A stretch of 64,000 bases of DNA. It comes from Blasia pusilla. Taxonomy: Eukaryota; Marchantiophyta; Marchantiopsida; Blasiales. The DNA lies in the NCBI GenBank assembly GCA_050084515.1, contig CM114275.1, positions 3,100,001 to 3,164,000 of the forward strand, given 5' to 3'. The notes beneath the pieces are model-generated. The model had not been told where the DNA came from and did no database searches. It saw nothing but the letters and a program-made list of their open reading frames with translations. The position numbers and the translations under genes were made by a program. Of the stretch, positions 1-26,882 are shown in pieces. Numbering within the stretch: position 1 is the first letter of the stretch; every line of letters begins with the position of its first letter.

Positions 1-39
1 CTACGACTAGTTCATATAAGCAAACATGGACTTAGAGAG

Positions 40-1036
40 TTGTCAAAAGGTGAGTTGCTCAAAGAAGTGAAGTGTTGTAATTTGGATTTTTGTGAGTATG
101 ACTTATTCGGAAAACAACGTAGAATGAGCTTCAATACTCGACTACATTGGATTGAAGGGGATCTAGATCATATGCAAGCATATGTTTGCAAAATTGTATC
201 TACTGCTTCTCAATTAGGAGCGTTATTTTTTATCACCTTTGTGGATGATTATTCTAGAAGGATGTGGATTTCTTTCTTGTAGAAGAAATCAAAGATATTC
301 TCTATCTTCACAAAATTAATGGAAGACAATGGTAGAAAAGCAGAGTTGTAGAAAGATCAAATGTATATGATTTTATAATACTGAGAATAGCAGACTAGGA
401 AATTTGAATAATTTTGTAAGGAGGAAGGGATCATCCGTCATTTCACCACTCTTGGTATACCTCAATAAAATGGAATGGTAGAGTAGATCAATTAAACACT
501 ATTGGAAAGAGCTTAGAATGTTAAGCAATTTGGGAATGAAGAAAGGATTCTAGGTAGAAGCTGTAAATGGTACTTGTTATCTGATAAATATATCCCCTAC
601 TATTACTATTGGAATTAAAATTCCTGTAGAGTTGTAGCATGGTACTCTGACAAATTACTCTTAACTTAGAGTGTTTAGATGCCATACATATGTTCATGTT
701 CAACAAGAAAAGAGGTATACCTTGTCTAAGTTAGACCCAAAGGCTAGAAAGTGCATCTTTTTAGGATATCAGATTGGATTAAAAGGTTATAAATTGCAAG
801 ACCCTGCTACATGCAAGATTGTTGTGAGAAGAAATGTATCCTTTGATAAGAAGACTATATTGAAAACTCATCTTACATGTGAGGTTAGATATGATAGTCC
901 AATGATTGAGGCTATAGAGATAGAGGTAGACATTGGTAATAGGAATTCTTACATGGAGAGTTCAAGGAGGAAATGTATATCCAACACAAAAAGGGATTTG
1001 AAGCATAGGAGAAGAAGAACATGGTGTGCAAATTGA
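40..1036 (+). pseudogene. copia integrase remnant
   Basis: The first open stretch (40-282) contains the junction typical of copia GAG-pre-integrase and integrase, including the FVDDYSRRMWISFL-like segment that surrounds a catalytic Asp of the integrase core. A second stretch (671-1036) matches the integrase C-terminal part, with the KLDPKARKCIFLGYQ-type block followed by the RNVSFD block. Between them several stops and frame changes occur, so the catalytic domain is not continuous. In an intact element this enzyme would insert the cDNA into the genome. This copy cannot be active. Confidence 0.8.
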
Positions 1037-1134
1037 AGAAATCCTTATTCGGACTGAAATAGAATCTAGGCAAATGGAATAAGAGATTTGATGCATTTAT
1101 GAGAGTACATGTGTATCTAAAGAAGACAAAGAGA

Positions 1135-1745
1135 GGTATTCATTTTGGTTACATTATCTTGGTAGTATATGTTGATGATATGCTCATTTCCGCCAAGCAC
1201 ATGAAAGGTATTGCTCAACTCCAGATCTAGAGAACTAAGCAAGGAGTTCAACATGAAGTACTTGGGTCCTTCAAAGAAGAATCTTGGGATATATATTTGT
1301 AGAGATGGCAAGAATAGACGATTGTGGATGTCCCATAGGAAGTGCCTTAAGGAGGTACTTGAACGCTTTGGCATCAAGAATGCTAATCTCAAAGCACTCC
1401 TTAAGGGAGTCATTTTAGACTCTCTTCAATTGACTATCCTATTACTGAAGATGAAAGGAGACCAAAGGTTCCTTATGAGAGTACGATTAAAAATTTCATT
1501 TAAGCAATTGAAATGTACTCACTAATTCTCATATATTGTGATTTTGGTTAGCAAGTTCATGTTAAAGCTGAGGAATCAACATTAGGAAGCAATGAAGTGG
1601 AGTTTTTGTCAGTTGAAAGGGGCAATGGACATGGGAATTTTCTTTGATGGTAGAGTTGATGGAGTTGGAACTCTACTCTAATTGGTCATATGGATTCTAA
1701 TTTTAAATGAGATTTAGACATGAGGTCCACCGAAGGTTTTTTGTA
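1135..1745 (+). pseudogene. copia reverse transcriptase/RNase H remnant
   Basis: The YVDDML catalytic motif of copia RT is readable around 1169-1186, with Tyr-Val-Asp-Asp preserved. It is followed, after frame shifts, by the KEFNMKYLGPSKKNLGI block (about 1241-1295) and the LWMSHRKCLKEVLERF block (about 1324-1375). A GHMDSNF-type segment near 1686 marks the start of RNase H, then similarity ends. Several indels and stops separate these blocks. It belongs with the integrase remnant just upstream, in the same orientation and order. Confidence 0.8.
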
Positions 1746-2228
1746 AATAGTAAAACTTCATAAAGAAATGATAAAGTATTTCTTTCCTTTTCTAGATTCA
1801 TAATAATTTTCACCAAAATGATTTAGTCTTATACTAGAAATGTGCAAGCTTTTTTTTAAATTGAGATTTCTCTACCTTGTAAGAAGCTTAATATTAAGTA
1901 AAGGGATGTCAATACATCACAAAAATAGATAGAGTAGAGTAGAGTAGATTTTTAGTCCATGGGAAGCCAATCTGGCTTATGGGACCCCTTCCACATATGT
2001 CAAATTGACATCGCATCCGACATAGCACCTTCACATCTAGATTTGGGATTCTCACTCAGGAGATTTGGTTTTTTCTTTTTCTTTTTCTTTTATGAAGGCT
2101 TGGAATTTTATCCAGATTTTTAACCTGGGAGCATATTCAAGGCACACACATGAAAGGCACACAAGGCGTTCTCTCTCTCGAACATGGACCATCCATGCCC
2201 TAGGTAGGGGACGCCACTGCCCTGGGGT

Positions 2229-2232
<4 letters not shown>
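1746..2232. other. intergenic, nothing recognised
   Basis: AT-rich DNA with a pyrimidine-rich TTTTTCTTTTTC run near 2070-2092. The open frames here are short and contain low-complexity peptide. I see no gene. Confidence 0.5.

Positions 2233-2276
<44 letters not shown>
2233..2276 (+). repeat. (GA)n microsatellite, about 22 units
   Basis: An uninterrupted GA dinucleotide run, followed by a short AAAG-type run to about 2293. Both strands yield artefactual open frames (Arg-Glu or Ser-Leu repeats) that should be ignored. Confidence 0.98.
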
Positions 2277-2281
<5 letters not shown>

Positions 2282-2654
2282 AGAAAGAAAGAGGAATTTT
2301 GAGTCTTGATTCAATAGAACATAAGGATAATACTTACAAAAATACACATCTAGTGTGATTTTTCTCAAATTTTATGACATGGGTTCAATGAAAAATTTTC
2401 CCCATAAAATTAAGAATATGCTATTATTTGCATTTTGATTATTACAATCCAAACGCACATATGAAAATATATCCCATTAAAACAATCAAACTCTTAACCA
2501 AATATTAAGAAACTTTTGCCATTACTTTGTAACTTAACTATCCAATTCTGAATCAACAAAGTGTGAGTTTTTATGAGTGTTCAAAAATATTCCATCTGGG
2601 ATTATAAAGCACTTGCATTTCAAGACCATAGTTTGCATTCTTTTTATATTGCAA

Positions 2655-2876
2655 CTAGTAAGATGTCCGTGCGATGCACGAGAAATAAAAAAGTGTTTGA
2701 AGAGGTTTTGCTAGTATATAGCCCATGAAGGGAAGGGATTAATGATGTTGCACACAAATTTATTTATTTTTCTTGCTGCCCATATAAAGAGAAACATTTT
2801 CTTGCTGCCCAAGTGCCACGTGTGAAACAAAGAGGTATTTGCAAATCAAGAAGGCACTCTCCCATAATAATAGAGA
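2655..2876 (-). mobile_element. mini-Helitron, non-autonomous, 222 bp
   Basis: Read on the minus strand it begins with TCTCTATTATTATGGGAG at 2876, preceded by A. It ends with CTAG at 2655, followed by T. A perfect 5-bp stem (CGTGC/GCACG, plus-strand 2668-2680) stands nine bases before the terminal CTAG. These are the hallmarks of plant Helitrons: TC at the 5' end, a GC-rich hairpin near the 3' end, CTRR at the terminus, and insertion between A and T with no target duplication. There is no room for a Rep/helicase gene, so it would depend on an autonomous partner. Related copies lie at 14588-14929 and 27784-28177. Confidence 0.85.
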
Positions 2877-17706
<14,830 letters not shown>

Positions 17707-17727
17707 ATTGGGACACTCAAGCTTAGA

Positions 17728-17746
17728 TCTAGGGGAGGGATGAGAG
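17728..17746 (-). other. possible 3' splice site upstream of the visible ABCC start
   Basis: On the minus strand a pyrimidine-rich run ends in CTAG just before 17728 and the frame is open from there into the ATG at 17706. If used, the first exon would be preceded by another one encoding the missing N-terminal membrane domain. No such exon was recognised upstream. Confidence 0.35.
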
Positions 17747-20700
17747 ATTCAACGGTAATTTCTCGCTTGATCGGGGTTACTACGGAAGAAATGGATTTCA
17801 AATTTGAAGTTTCCTCGTTACAGATAATCGTTACGGATGTTGGAACTGAAGTCAGTTCCAATGTCACCTCCTCTGACTCACCTGCAGCATCCATCATCGA
17901 ATTTCCAATCAGTAACTTCAAATGTTCTCAACAAGATGTACCACACTATGAGAGTCGAAAATTGAGCGAAGCTGGGTTAGCGTCCAATTATGTGGAGATG
18001 CCTGAGATTCAGCGAGTAAGACATTTTGACTTGAACTCAAGCAGGTTGGCCGTTGCAGGCACTTTATCTTCGAGGCTACCGAGGCTGAATACGGAATAAT
18101 GAAGAACTCACGGTGGAGATTCTTAAGACAGAGATGTCAATATCGATCCAGCAGCTAGCACAAGATGCGCAGACTTGAAATTGTGTCGGAACATGTAATT
18201 ACTTTTACCTTCGGACAGTGGAGTCGTGGACGGTGTCGAGTCTTCCAGACAACTTGGAGCCCAAAACAGAGTTCAAACGCGCCTAAGTCATCTGAGCTCT
18301 CAGAAGAATTCTCAGGAGGTCGTTGATTTCACGAATCTCTAATCTCCTCCTCTATCATTGTCTCGGTGTTCGAAAATGTTAGGAGTCACGACAGTCCGAA
18401 AACTCCTAGTGCAGAACATCTCGCTCACTTGAGCCGACAGTGTATCTCAGATTCTATCTTCTTTTTGACTCTAGCTCTGTTTTTCACTCTCACTCAATCC
18501 CAAATACCTTCTCAGAGTTGACGGTGCACAGTTAGGCGTTCCCATCTCTTTCCTTCTGTCCAAAGCGCGGTCATGCCGTGCCTGCGGTCGCAAGGCTCCG
18601 AAATGCACTATTCAATGAGTGCTCTCGTTTGAACAATGCCCGCCGCTGACAATGGGTGCTGTCCTTGCCCCAGGGAAGTGACGTCCACCACCCAGGGTGC
18701 ACTCCAAAGATAGAATGTGTGTCTGGAATATATATTACGTGAACCTTGAACCAAGCCCTTCGCCTGAAAGAAAGAAATTTCCAAGTTCATGAAGAGTCCA
18801 CTCCCGGAGACTTGAAACGTTGTGGTGAACGGTGCCCCATGATCACGGATGTTAAGGCACAGACATGTGCGGAGTCAACCGGCTTCCCGCGAACTAGAAA
18901 ATCAACTCGCGAAGCGGAAGACTGAAGAAAACCTACTAAGTGATTCGGACGACATTGTGGACTTAACTGCGATTTTGGTTGTGAGTCGATGGAGCGCGCG
19001 TACGATTCGATGGAGCCAAGAGGTTGGACCCAAACCTTCGAGGTCTCCTCGCCAACCGCTACTCCTTCGAAATTGACTTTGCAGGTCGTACCACGCACTC
19101 ACAGCTCAACAGTCCCAGCCATGTAGTAACGTCGAGAAGTCCTCAGCTTTGAGAATCCATTAGCAAGAATGAATTCAAAATGTGTCTCGATTCACGGGGA
19201 CTGATAACCAGACTCCCATTTCATCATATGCTAGCTCTCATCACAAATGAATGCATTGCACCTTGGAATTCAACTGGTGCAATGTCATCAACCCGAAGCA
19301 AGAGAAGAGAACCCCACGGACAGACAGTTAATTATTGGAGGTCCTGAATCTGCCCCATTGAAGGGATCTCGTGGTCAAAGTTATCCGGAAGAATTTTATT
19401 GCGTGTTGGAAACTGTGACGGAATGGATCGGACGTGCTGGATCATCATGGTCCTGAACTCTCGAGTGGTTATGAAAGTCCACGTGATGGAAATTGATGAA
19501 GTCGCAGCTCGGGCTCCAGCTCGTAACAACGGAGGGTTAGGTGGCGAGCCCTTAGAAACCACATTCAACAAGAACGCATCCAATCGATCCTAGGGAGGTT
19601 CCGCAGATTCTGGTAACGTGCCAATGCGATTGCGAGAGCTCCAGTTCGGGCTACAGCAGATTGATCGCTACGAACTCACTGCTAACATCACAGTGCGCCA
19701 TAATCCTTCCAAGCTATAAGGGTCACATTCCAACGAGCAGGACCAGAGATTTTAAATGATATGTTGACTTGGAGCTTTCACTGGAGCCGGGGAAATGTGT
19801 GCTTCACACTCTCTCCTAGATATGCGAAGCCACCCATGGATTAAGCCAGGCTTCCCCTTCCTATCGTGCTACAAACTCTGAGGAGAACAAGGAACCAGTA
19901 AACCTGTTCATGAAAAGAAAAGAAAGAAAAGAACCACCGAACGCGGATGTCCCTACCTTCCCGCAGATGAGCTACGGATTGTCTTCCTCAAATGTGTGAA
20001 GCACAATCGTCGAAATAGTTGAACTGCGCCGCATGCAACGGCTGCGAAAGAGAAGCGCAGAGGGAAGTAGTACGTACTCAGCGCTCACTGCTTCACATTA
20101 GCGAGTTCTCAAGAGCTGAGGGTATAGTGCGAAGGCAGGATCTCCAAAGTCACTGTTGAGTTTCTTGCACCAACTCAGAATCGGATCAGCGTGCTGTCAA
20201 CTGAAGACTGACCTGGTTGGATTAGTCCCACTTCAGTGCGAGAGACTCCAGAAGTGGCGGAGGTTTTGGAAAAACCTGATCTAGTGTCTACAATGAGATA
20301 GATACATGGAGCGCATTACAGATCCAGATACGTTGAAAGCTCCATCGATAAATAAGTCCACTGCAGATCCAAAAGGAAAGGATCAAACAAAAGTGTGGTG
20401 ACCAGGCGTGATGAAACTGGAGGGAGCTCGAGAATGTACCACGGGCAAGGAGGAAGAGTAGCGGGAGCTGATGGATTGACATGCGCATACGAGAGACGAA
20501 GCAGCCAGATTAAGGAAGTGGTGCAACTGAAATTCTAGTGATTCCCGGGATGCTCAACACAGCTAAGAGGTCCGGATCCAGTTTCCGTAGCGGATCAAAC
20601 TCTAGCGGCTCGAAATCTGCACAGCGTTAAATGACTGAAGGATTGAGACCTCAGAAATTATATAGCATCTGAGCCCGTCCTCACTCGTGATTCCCGCAGC

Positions 20701-21650
20701 CATGTACTATTGCACGACTCCAATGTTTTGCACGTTTCGTCAACACCGACTATCATCATCACCATGCACAGCACAGCACTGCACAGCCTAACCATGTAAC
20801 TGACAAGGCCTCGCCATTAGAAATCCTTTGTTAATGACCAACCGACCATCATATCGATCCAGAGCTCCACCCTATCACATATCCATTCCCTCGAAGTAGT
20901 TCCCTCGTCTTATCTTCCCACGTACATTGCCATTCACCCAGCCCCTTAGAATCCTGGGAGTAGATGGGCATACCGATTTTACGACAGTGCTTTACCACGG
21001 GAATGCCGATAAAACTTAATTCACATCGCTGCCGCTCACCATTGCGGGGAATATTTTCGCAACAGGGGAACCGCGCTGGATCCCGATTTGAACCTGAGCT
21101 TCGAATCATGGAATGTCGTCCAACAGAAGGTTCTGACATTTGCTGGGAATGTTCATTTGTCTGAATGGAACTTCACGGTTCGCAAATGTGTCAAAGCAAA
21201 GCAGAGCCTGCTGGTGCTGGTCTACAATCCGACATAGATTCCGAAATTTAACCCCTCGTGGCATCTACCGAATCCAGAAAGTAGTTGTGGCCTTCGCTCT
21301 CGGCGTCGAAAGCCAATATTCATCGCCCGGATGGTGCACGAACTCCGCGGGAAGATATCTAGGGATGCGTTCGAGAAAAAGGTAGCAGTTTCGGAACACC
21401 GTCCAGTCCAGTCCATGGGACATTTTTCACGTTTCGCCTTCCTACTCTTATCGTTTTTGTCAATTGCGAATGGATATTAGCGAAATTGTCTCCCCCCGAC
21501 CAACTCCCCCTGACGTTTGCGTCACTTTCACTTTTACAATCTAGACACTTTTACAGTCTAGACGTTGTACCCACCGCCACGCGTCGGGTTCCATCCCTCG
21601 AACTCCGTCCTGTTCTCATCCGTCAATCACTACGACTGCCATCACATCCG
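17747..21650. other. upstream region of the ABCC gene, no confident gene
   Basis: About 3.9 kb of GC-balanced DNA, unlike the AT-rich DNA on either side. It should hold the promoter and possibly 5' exons of the ABCC gene. Short open frames exist on both strands but none resembles a known domain. One minus-strand frame at 20288-20488 is hydrophobic, but I could not link it to an ABCC TMD0. A minus-strand AATATATATT near 18730-18740 could be a TATA element. There is no way to confirm it. Confidence 0.4.
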
Positions 21651-22063
21651 TCAATTAACACTTGACCATGCAAAAAGTTCTTAAATTAAAATAGTAAAAT
21701 GAAAACTTCCTTTATTAATTTGGGAAAAAGCAACCTTTTCTATTTCCAAATTGCATCTTAGTTAAGAAAATAAAATCCTTCTTATGATTTTGAAAATATA
21801 TTCTTTGTCATACCACTAATGAACAAATTTACCCTATAAATGGGTAGAATGGAAGACAAGTTTTTACCAAATAAATGAAAATGATCAAAAGCATTTTTTC
21901 CATTTCACTTTTAGTTTAGTATAGGATAAAATTAAAAATAAATCAAAGTGATTTGATTAGCTTCGTAGAGAAATTTTCGCTCAAAATTAATTCAAAATGG
22001 CATTTGATAATTTTGAGAGTTCATTATCATTATTAGAGATAAAAAAGTCTGTGTATCACGCGT
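21651..22063. other. AT-rich spacer, nothing recognised
   Basis: Base composition drops sharply at about 21660, marking the right-hand edge of the GC-balanced block. No gene or repeat was identified. Confidence 0.5.
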
Positions 22064-22245
22064 AAGGTTGCACAGAAACAGACTTCTTCGTATGTGGGAC
22101 AGGCATGCCCAACGAGTCCCCCGCTGGGTTTTTTTAGTACCTCGGTTGCCCACACGGGCTTGGGACGTAGAAACATATGCGGCGAGGGATTGAACGGGTG
22201 TGCGCTCGGGGGGTCACTTTATTGGGTTGGACCCATCACGTGCAA
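22064..22245 (+). mobile_element. TIR repeat family 1, copy b (5' part only)
   Basis: Starts AAGGTTGCACAGAAACAGAC and continues with the ATGCCCAACGAGTCCCCCGCTGG, GGTTTTTTTAGTACC and GGGCTTGGGACG blocks of the family. It stops abruptly, so the 3' half is missing. Confidence 0.75.
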
Positions 22246-22934
22246 AAAAGTATAGGGTTTTTTATTCCATTTCAAAGAAGACTTTAAAAGATGTACGGAA
22301 GAAATTAAGGGAAATTTTAGTTCGTGACATGGTTTAAAAGTATGATAGGGTAGTTTAATTCGATGCACAATATAATAAAGTTACAAGAAAAAAAATGGGT
22401 TTTTTTTTAAGAAAACATAAAAATTGCCACATGTCACATATTCATTGGTAGAAATATCACACACAAATTCTTGTTTTTTAGAGGGTTATGACTAATATCT
22501 TGCATTTATAGTGCTTATTTTGAAGTTGGGTGGGAGGGGAAAAGAACCCCGCTTGAAAATGGTTTTGATTTTTTCTGTTGTGTAGGGTTTATGATTCTGG
22601 CGGCAATGTGACCTAAACATGCAAGCAGTGCACGTCATGGTTGATGAGCTAACCATCTCCCGCTCTTGTCGAGTAGGTCGGGATGGAAATGGAGGAAGGA
22701 AGGGAGACGAATGAACGAGGGAAATTTTTTGCTAAGATTGAAAGGTGTTTGCTCTGATTGAGGGCCCGTTTGAGTGCAAGAGAAATTAAATTTGGGAGCA
22801 TGAACATTTGAGGCCCCAGTGGAGGTTCAAAGGATCGAGTTTCAAGACGTTCAAAGGATGGTAATGAGGGATATGAAATGATAGTAAGTACTTTTGGGAA
22901 ATACACTAAGGGGTAGTATGCTAGAGTAATCATT
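22246..22934. other. AT-rich spacer, no clear gene
   Basis: No supported frame. Sequence from about 22650 may belong to the 5' part of the decayed gene that becomes readable at 22935, but stops are too frequent to say. Confidence 0.4.
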
Positions 22935-25836
22935 TTGAATCCTTTACATGAATCTATGCCCAAATTGGCACCATGCGTTACTGCAACTTGTAATAAGTTC
23001 ATTGCAAATTGGGTTCGCGAGCATTGGGAAGGATGTAAAGCTATGTGGGATGAGTATTGTCCAGCACTTCTTGGTCCTATCTTGGGGCATGGAAGTGATG
23101 ATGATTTCCGTCGTAGAAAGTTGATGTTGGAGGATTATAAAGGAAAACATGGTTCTTAGTACTTCTTACCCTAGGTATGGAGTTGGGTGGGGAGGTTGAA
23201 AATACTCTATCTCAATACTTCCAAATGGTGACATGTATTACTTTGGAAATCAAGATCAACCGCACAATGGAAAGAAATTGATATACCCAATGGATAGAGT
23301 TTTTTCCCCACTCGTTTTGGGAGCTCATCATGTAGTATTATCTTATGTGACTAATATTTATAACCATTACCCGATTCATGAACATAGCTTGAACTGGGAT
23401 GAGATGAATAGGACTGATAGACAAAATTGGGCTGGCCCCCAACGGATTGCTGCAAGGCGAGTGCAAGCATGTTTGCAGAACATATTTGAACGTGTAGATG
23501 TACATCATGAGAGAAGTTTAGGGACTCAAACGTACTTGGAGATTGTTGGAGATTACATTGATGTTTTATTTTCCCCAAGGCATGACTTAAGGGCCCGTGT
23601 TGTTCTAGCCTCTAAAGTTTCATGGTTTTTTCATTTGTGGAAGCTTTGGTTGATATATGGTGACCACTCTATTGGTGGCAATGTTGCAGCTCTCACAAAG
23701 AAGAACATGACATCTACTCAAGCTTTCCATGATGTTAAGAAGTAGCGAGAAAGAAGTTGTGGACCTCCCCTTGGGAAGTGGAAGCAGAGACATGGCCTCA
23801 TACAAATATTATCCTTGAGGTTGTTGTTGTTGATTATTCTGAGGAGCAGAGAGAGCATGTAACCACAGTAGGGCCACACCTAGAAGGGGACTTCCATGAA
23901 TGGATGATCTGAATCGTATAGATGAGTGGGTGATGAATGAGGACACTAATTGTCGTGCGCCTACTCTCCTTGAACATATTTTAGATCAATTAAAAACATT
24001 AGGGTTTCAACAAGCTACTTTTGAACGTTAATCTTGTTGTTGCGGAATCGTACATTCAGTAGGTCATGCTCTCAACATTGATTTGCATCCAAACACACAC
24101 TCTGGTTAGTCGGGTCTTGGATCAATCAGCGGACTAACTTTCCGAGTTCTCATCTCGGTTTCTTCATCAAGCTCAACCTTCCTAGTTTCGCGGTTTACAA
24201 CACGGGCAAGTCTCGAAAGACTTGGGACAAACTTTCTAGTCGGTTCTAGAACCTCAAACGGCATTTCACGCATGGCGGTTCCAACTGTCCAATGGAAATC
24301 CAATGAGTCCCTAACCGAGACTCGCACGAAGTTAATCTCGAGTTGGAATCCAAGTGTGGCGTACAAAGTCCGCTCCCTTGGATCAGGTTTGGGTTTCGAG
24401 TTCCAACGCCAAACTCTTGTTCCATCCCGTGCCTCTTAGACGCCGTTTGGTGCTCAAAGTGGGGATTCATGTTCCAAGACATCTTGGAGAGACTCCTCCC
24501 TTAATAGTACTTGTAGGGATCTCCGGGGTCCCCCAACCTTTAGGGAAAGACAACCGGGCCTCTCCAATTGGCCCTCAACCCGATTGCTCTCACAGTCGTT
24601 TTTGGCCAATATCTCAGTCTGTACTTATGCGTTTTCTGAGATCTTTGGTACGTTGGAAGCATCTCAAGATAATATTTCCAATGCGTTCTTATTTTTCCCA
24701 AACTCATCTTGGGGCTAAACGTTATGGTCCAAAACACAGTCAAAGTCCCCAAACGCTAGTCGTGTTCTAAAAGTGGTTCTCACCTCCTTGGCAACCAACC
24801 TTCCAAGACTCAACTCATCTCAAGTCTTGGCTCACATTTGGTCTAGGTTTCTTGGTCGCAACCACTAATGCACGAAACGCACAACTCTGTTCCGCGTTTT
24901 GTCTCTTGGACTTTTCCAAGAGACCTTTCCAAACGCCACTCCAAAGCACAAACATCGCAGCGTGAGTCCACTTGAGTTCCGATGTTCCGCTTGGCGCCTA
25001 TTTGGTGTTGTTTGGTTATGAAGGTCGCAACACTAATTTTGATGTTGTGATTCAGAATACAGGTCTTATGGATGATGTGGAAAACTTTGAAATTGATGCA
25101 TCTACATAGCTCAAAATTTAGGCCATGAAGTGAGATATATTCTAGCATTTGTGGTGTCAGATTTAACTAATTTAAGTGGTTCTCAAAAATTTGATCCAAC
25201 AATGACATGTCAGGGTAAGATTCTTTACAAATCCACTCTTGTAAGTCGATTAATATTGGTAGCCAATCTTGTCAGAGGATAGGCTTACTAGAGTGAAAAA
25301 AAGTTTTGTACTACAACAATGGTAAGAGAAAGGAACGTGAAGAGGGCTCTCCTACATGTTTCGTTGATGTTGGTTCAGATTGTGTAGTTGCTTTTGAGAC
25401 AACACATAATTCGGGCCCTTCAACAAGATCAACTAGGGCAAAAAAAGGTGAGAAGCAAGGCAAAGGGATAAAGAAAGGAATGGCGATAGTATCTAAGCCA
25501 ATAGTACAAAAGGAGTTTTGGTTGGGAAGGATTGTCATGATCAGGCAAAAGTTTGGTGCACAATGGGACAAGCATCGAGTTCTTATTGATTTGATAGATA
25601 GGCATGTACCTGCTATTGGTCAAACAGGTTGCGTATGTCAATTATTTTTTAGTTGGTATAAACCCACAAATAACAACAAAACTCAATTCACATATAATAC
25701 AATTGATTTGTAATGGATTGATATTGAGATGGTAATATCGAATGTAACATTAGCTATGAAAGAGGGGCTTGAGCGCATATATGTATTAAATCCTATTGAT
25801 AGCCAAGCAATGGATGATTATCTGCACACAATGACA
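22935..25836 (+). pseudogene. unrecognised protein gene, decayed, interrupted by a solo LTR
   Basis: Two readable parts in the same orientation flank an inserted LTR (23951-25032). The first (22935-23880) includes a WVREHWEGCKAMWDEYCPAL stretch and, after a frame break, the block FSPLVLGAHHVVLSYVTNIY, then NWDEMNRTDRQNW and an Arg/Ala-rich helix. The second (25033-25836) includes a basic Ser/Lys/Arg linker, FWLGRIVMIRQKFGAQWDKHR and a C-terminal FTYNTIDL..WIDIEMVISNVTLAM segment, where a TAA stands where the phrase would continue. Removing the LTR and one CTAAT copy reconnects the two parts. I do not recognise a catalytic motif. From memory similar uncharacterised proteins occur in seedless plants, but I cannot check this. 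It might be host-derived or part of a mobile element. Confidence 0.6.
23951..25032 (-). mobile_element. solo LTR of gypsy family A, with CTAAT target duplication
   Basis: On the plus strand it runs from TGTCGTGCGCCTACTCTCC to GGTCGCAACA, the same 1-kb LTR found at 41447-42442, 47883-50136 (interrupted), 55988-56394 (deleted) and 56668-57669. In the transcription direction of family A it is on the minus strand. The five bases CTAAT occur immediately before (23946-23950) and after (25033-25037), so this is a genuine insertion followed by LTR-LTR recombination. Confidence 0.92.
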
Positions 25837-26882
25837 TAGTTATTGTTTTGAAATGTACAAATATGTTCTTAGCATAATTTTTGACTCCTACCTAATGTTT
25901 TCATGGATAAGTAGTGAAAGACATGAAGCAAATCATTTCGAGTCCCACAAAATACCTATGGAACAGTTAGCCTTGCACATTGAGAAGAAACAGAAACAAC
26001 ATTGAGTCAGTGAAAGATGAATCCATGGGGTGAGAGAACGGAGATACAACATGATGATGTGGATTCTCCTCACTTTTCTGAAGTGCAAACTTGGCTTAAT
26101 AAGGTTCATAATGCAACATTGTTGCTTACTAACCCCATGGCAAAACGACCTGCTCTTTCGGACATTTGCTAGAGTTGTTTTGATCCATGGAGCTCATGAA
26201 GCAAATACCTCCCATCTTTTCCATACACCAGATTACTTGTATTCATGAGCATACGAAACTCCACATGAATTCTACCACATCAAAACAGACACACATTAGA
26301 GCATGAACCTCTCTCATGAAAGTGAAACCCTCCAAATTTGTGGACGGGGCGAGGTGAACAATTAGCCGGATGGAGCATGCCCACCGTTGCAGCGGTTTGA
26401 TAAAATTAGTTTGATGGGAACCTCGAAATATTTGTGAAACTTTTGCGCCCGATGTTCCAGCATCAAGATGGGCTACTCTCCTTCACCTTGGAGAAACTAC
26501 AATCTTGCAATCAGTTGATAGTGGAATAACACACCATCTCAAAGACTTCTTGGACATGATCATTTGTTTATCCTTTGCATGAGAATGCTCCGTCTTCTCA
26601 TCCACCTAGACCCAAAAATCACATCTGCAAGCACCAAAAGGCCTTCGGGGAAGATTAACAATCTTTCCAACTTGGTAGGCTGTCCCAAGGACATACCACC
26701 AAGTCTCAAGATTTGAGATCCATGTCCTCCATGTCAACTTCACTCACATTAGTCACCAAGGACGGATTTATGCCCCTCACTAACCCATCCTTTTCTCCCG
26801 GGTAAAGATTTGAGTTCCTTTTTTTCTTAGTGAGCATTTTTCTATTGATTGACATGGTCAGTGGATGTATGGGATAGGCTAG
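25837..26882. other. intergenic, nothing recognised
   Basis: AT-rich, with scattered short open frames on both strands and no repeat or gene I can name. Confidence 0.5.

Larger units (their letters stand above)
1..1745 (+). mobile_element. Ty1/copia retrotransposon fragment, decayed, no LTRs seen
   Basis: Order of similarity on the plus strand: GAG-pre-integrase and integrase start (about 1-290), integrase C-terminal region (about 660-1010), reverse transcriptase (about 1135-1560) and the beginning of RNase H (about 1686-1745). This is the copia pol order. The reading frame changes many times and stops are frequent. Large parts of the integrase core and of the N-terminal RT are missing between about 1040 and 1135. 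The window edge cuts the left side, and no LTR or polypurine tract follows on the right, where the similarity just ends. It is an old fragment with no coding capacity. Confidence 0.85.

Noticed and set aside
2065-2368. Open frames with Arg-Glu or Ser-Leu repeats on both strands
   Set aside because: Direct translations of the GA microsatellite.
20288-20488. Hydrophobic minus-strand open frame as the missing ABCC TMD0
   Set aside because: Too short, only one or two hydrophobic spans, and no recognised ABCC motif. Probably chance.
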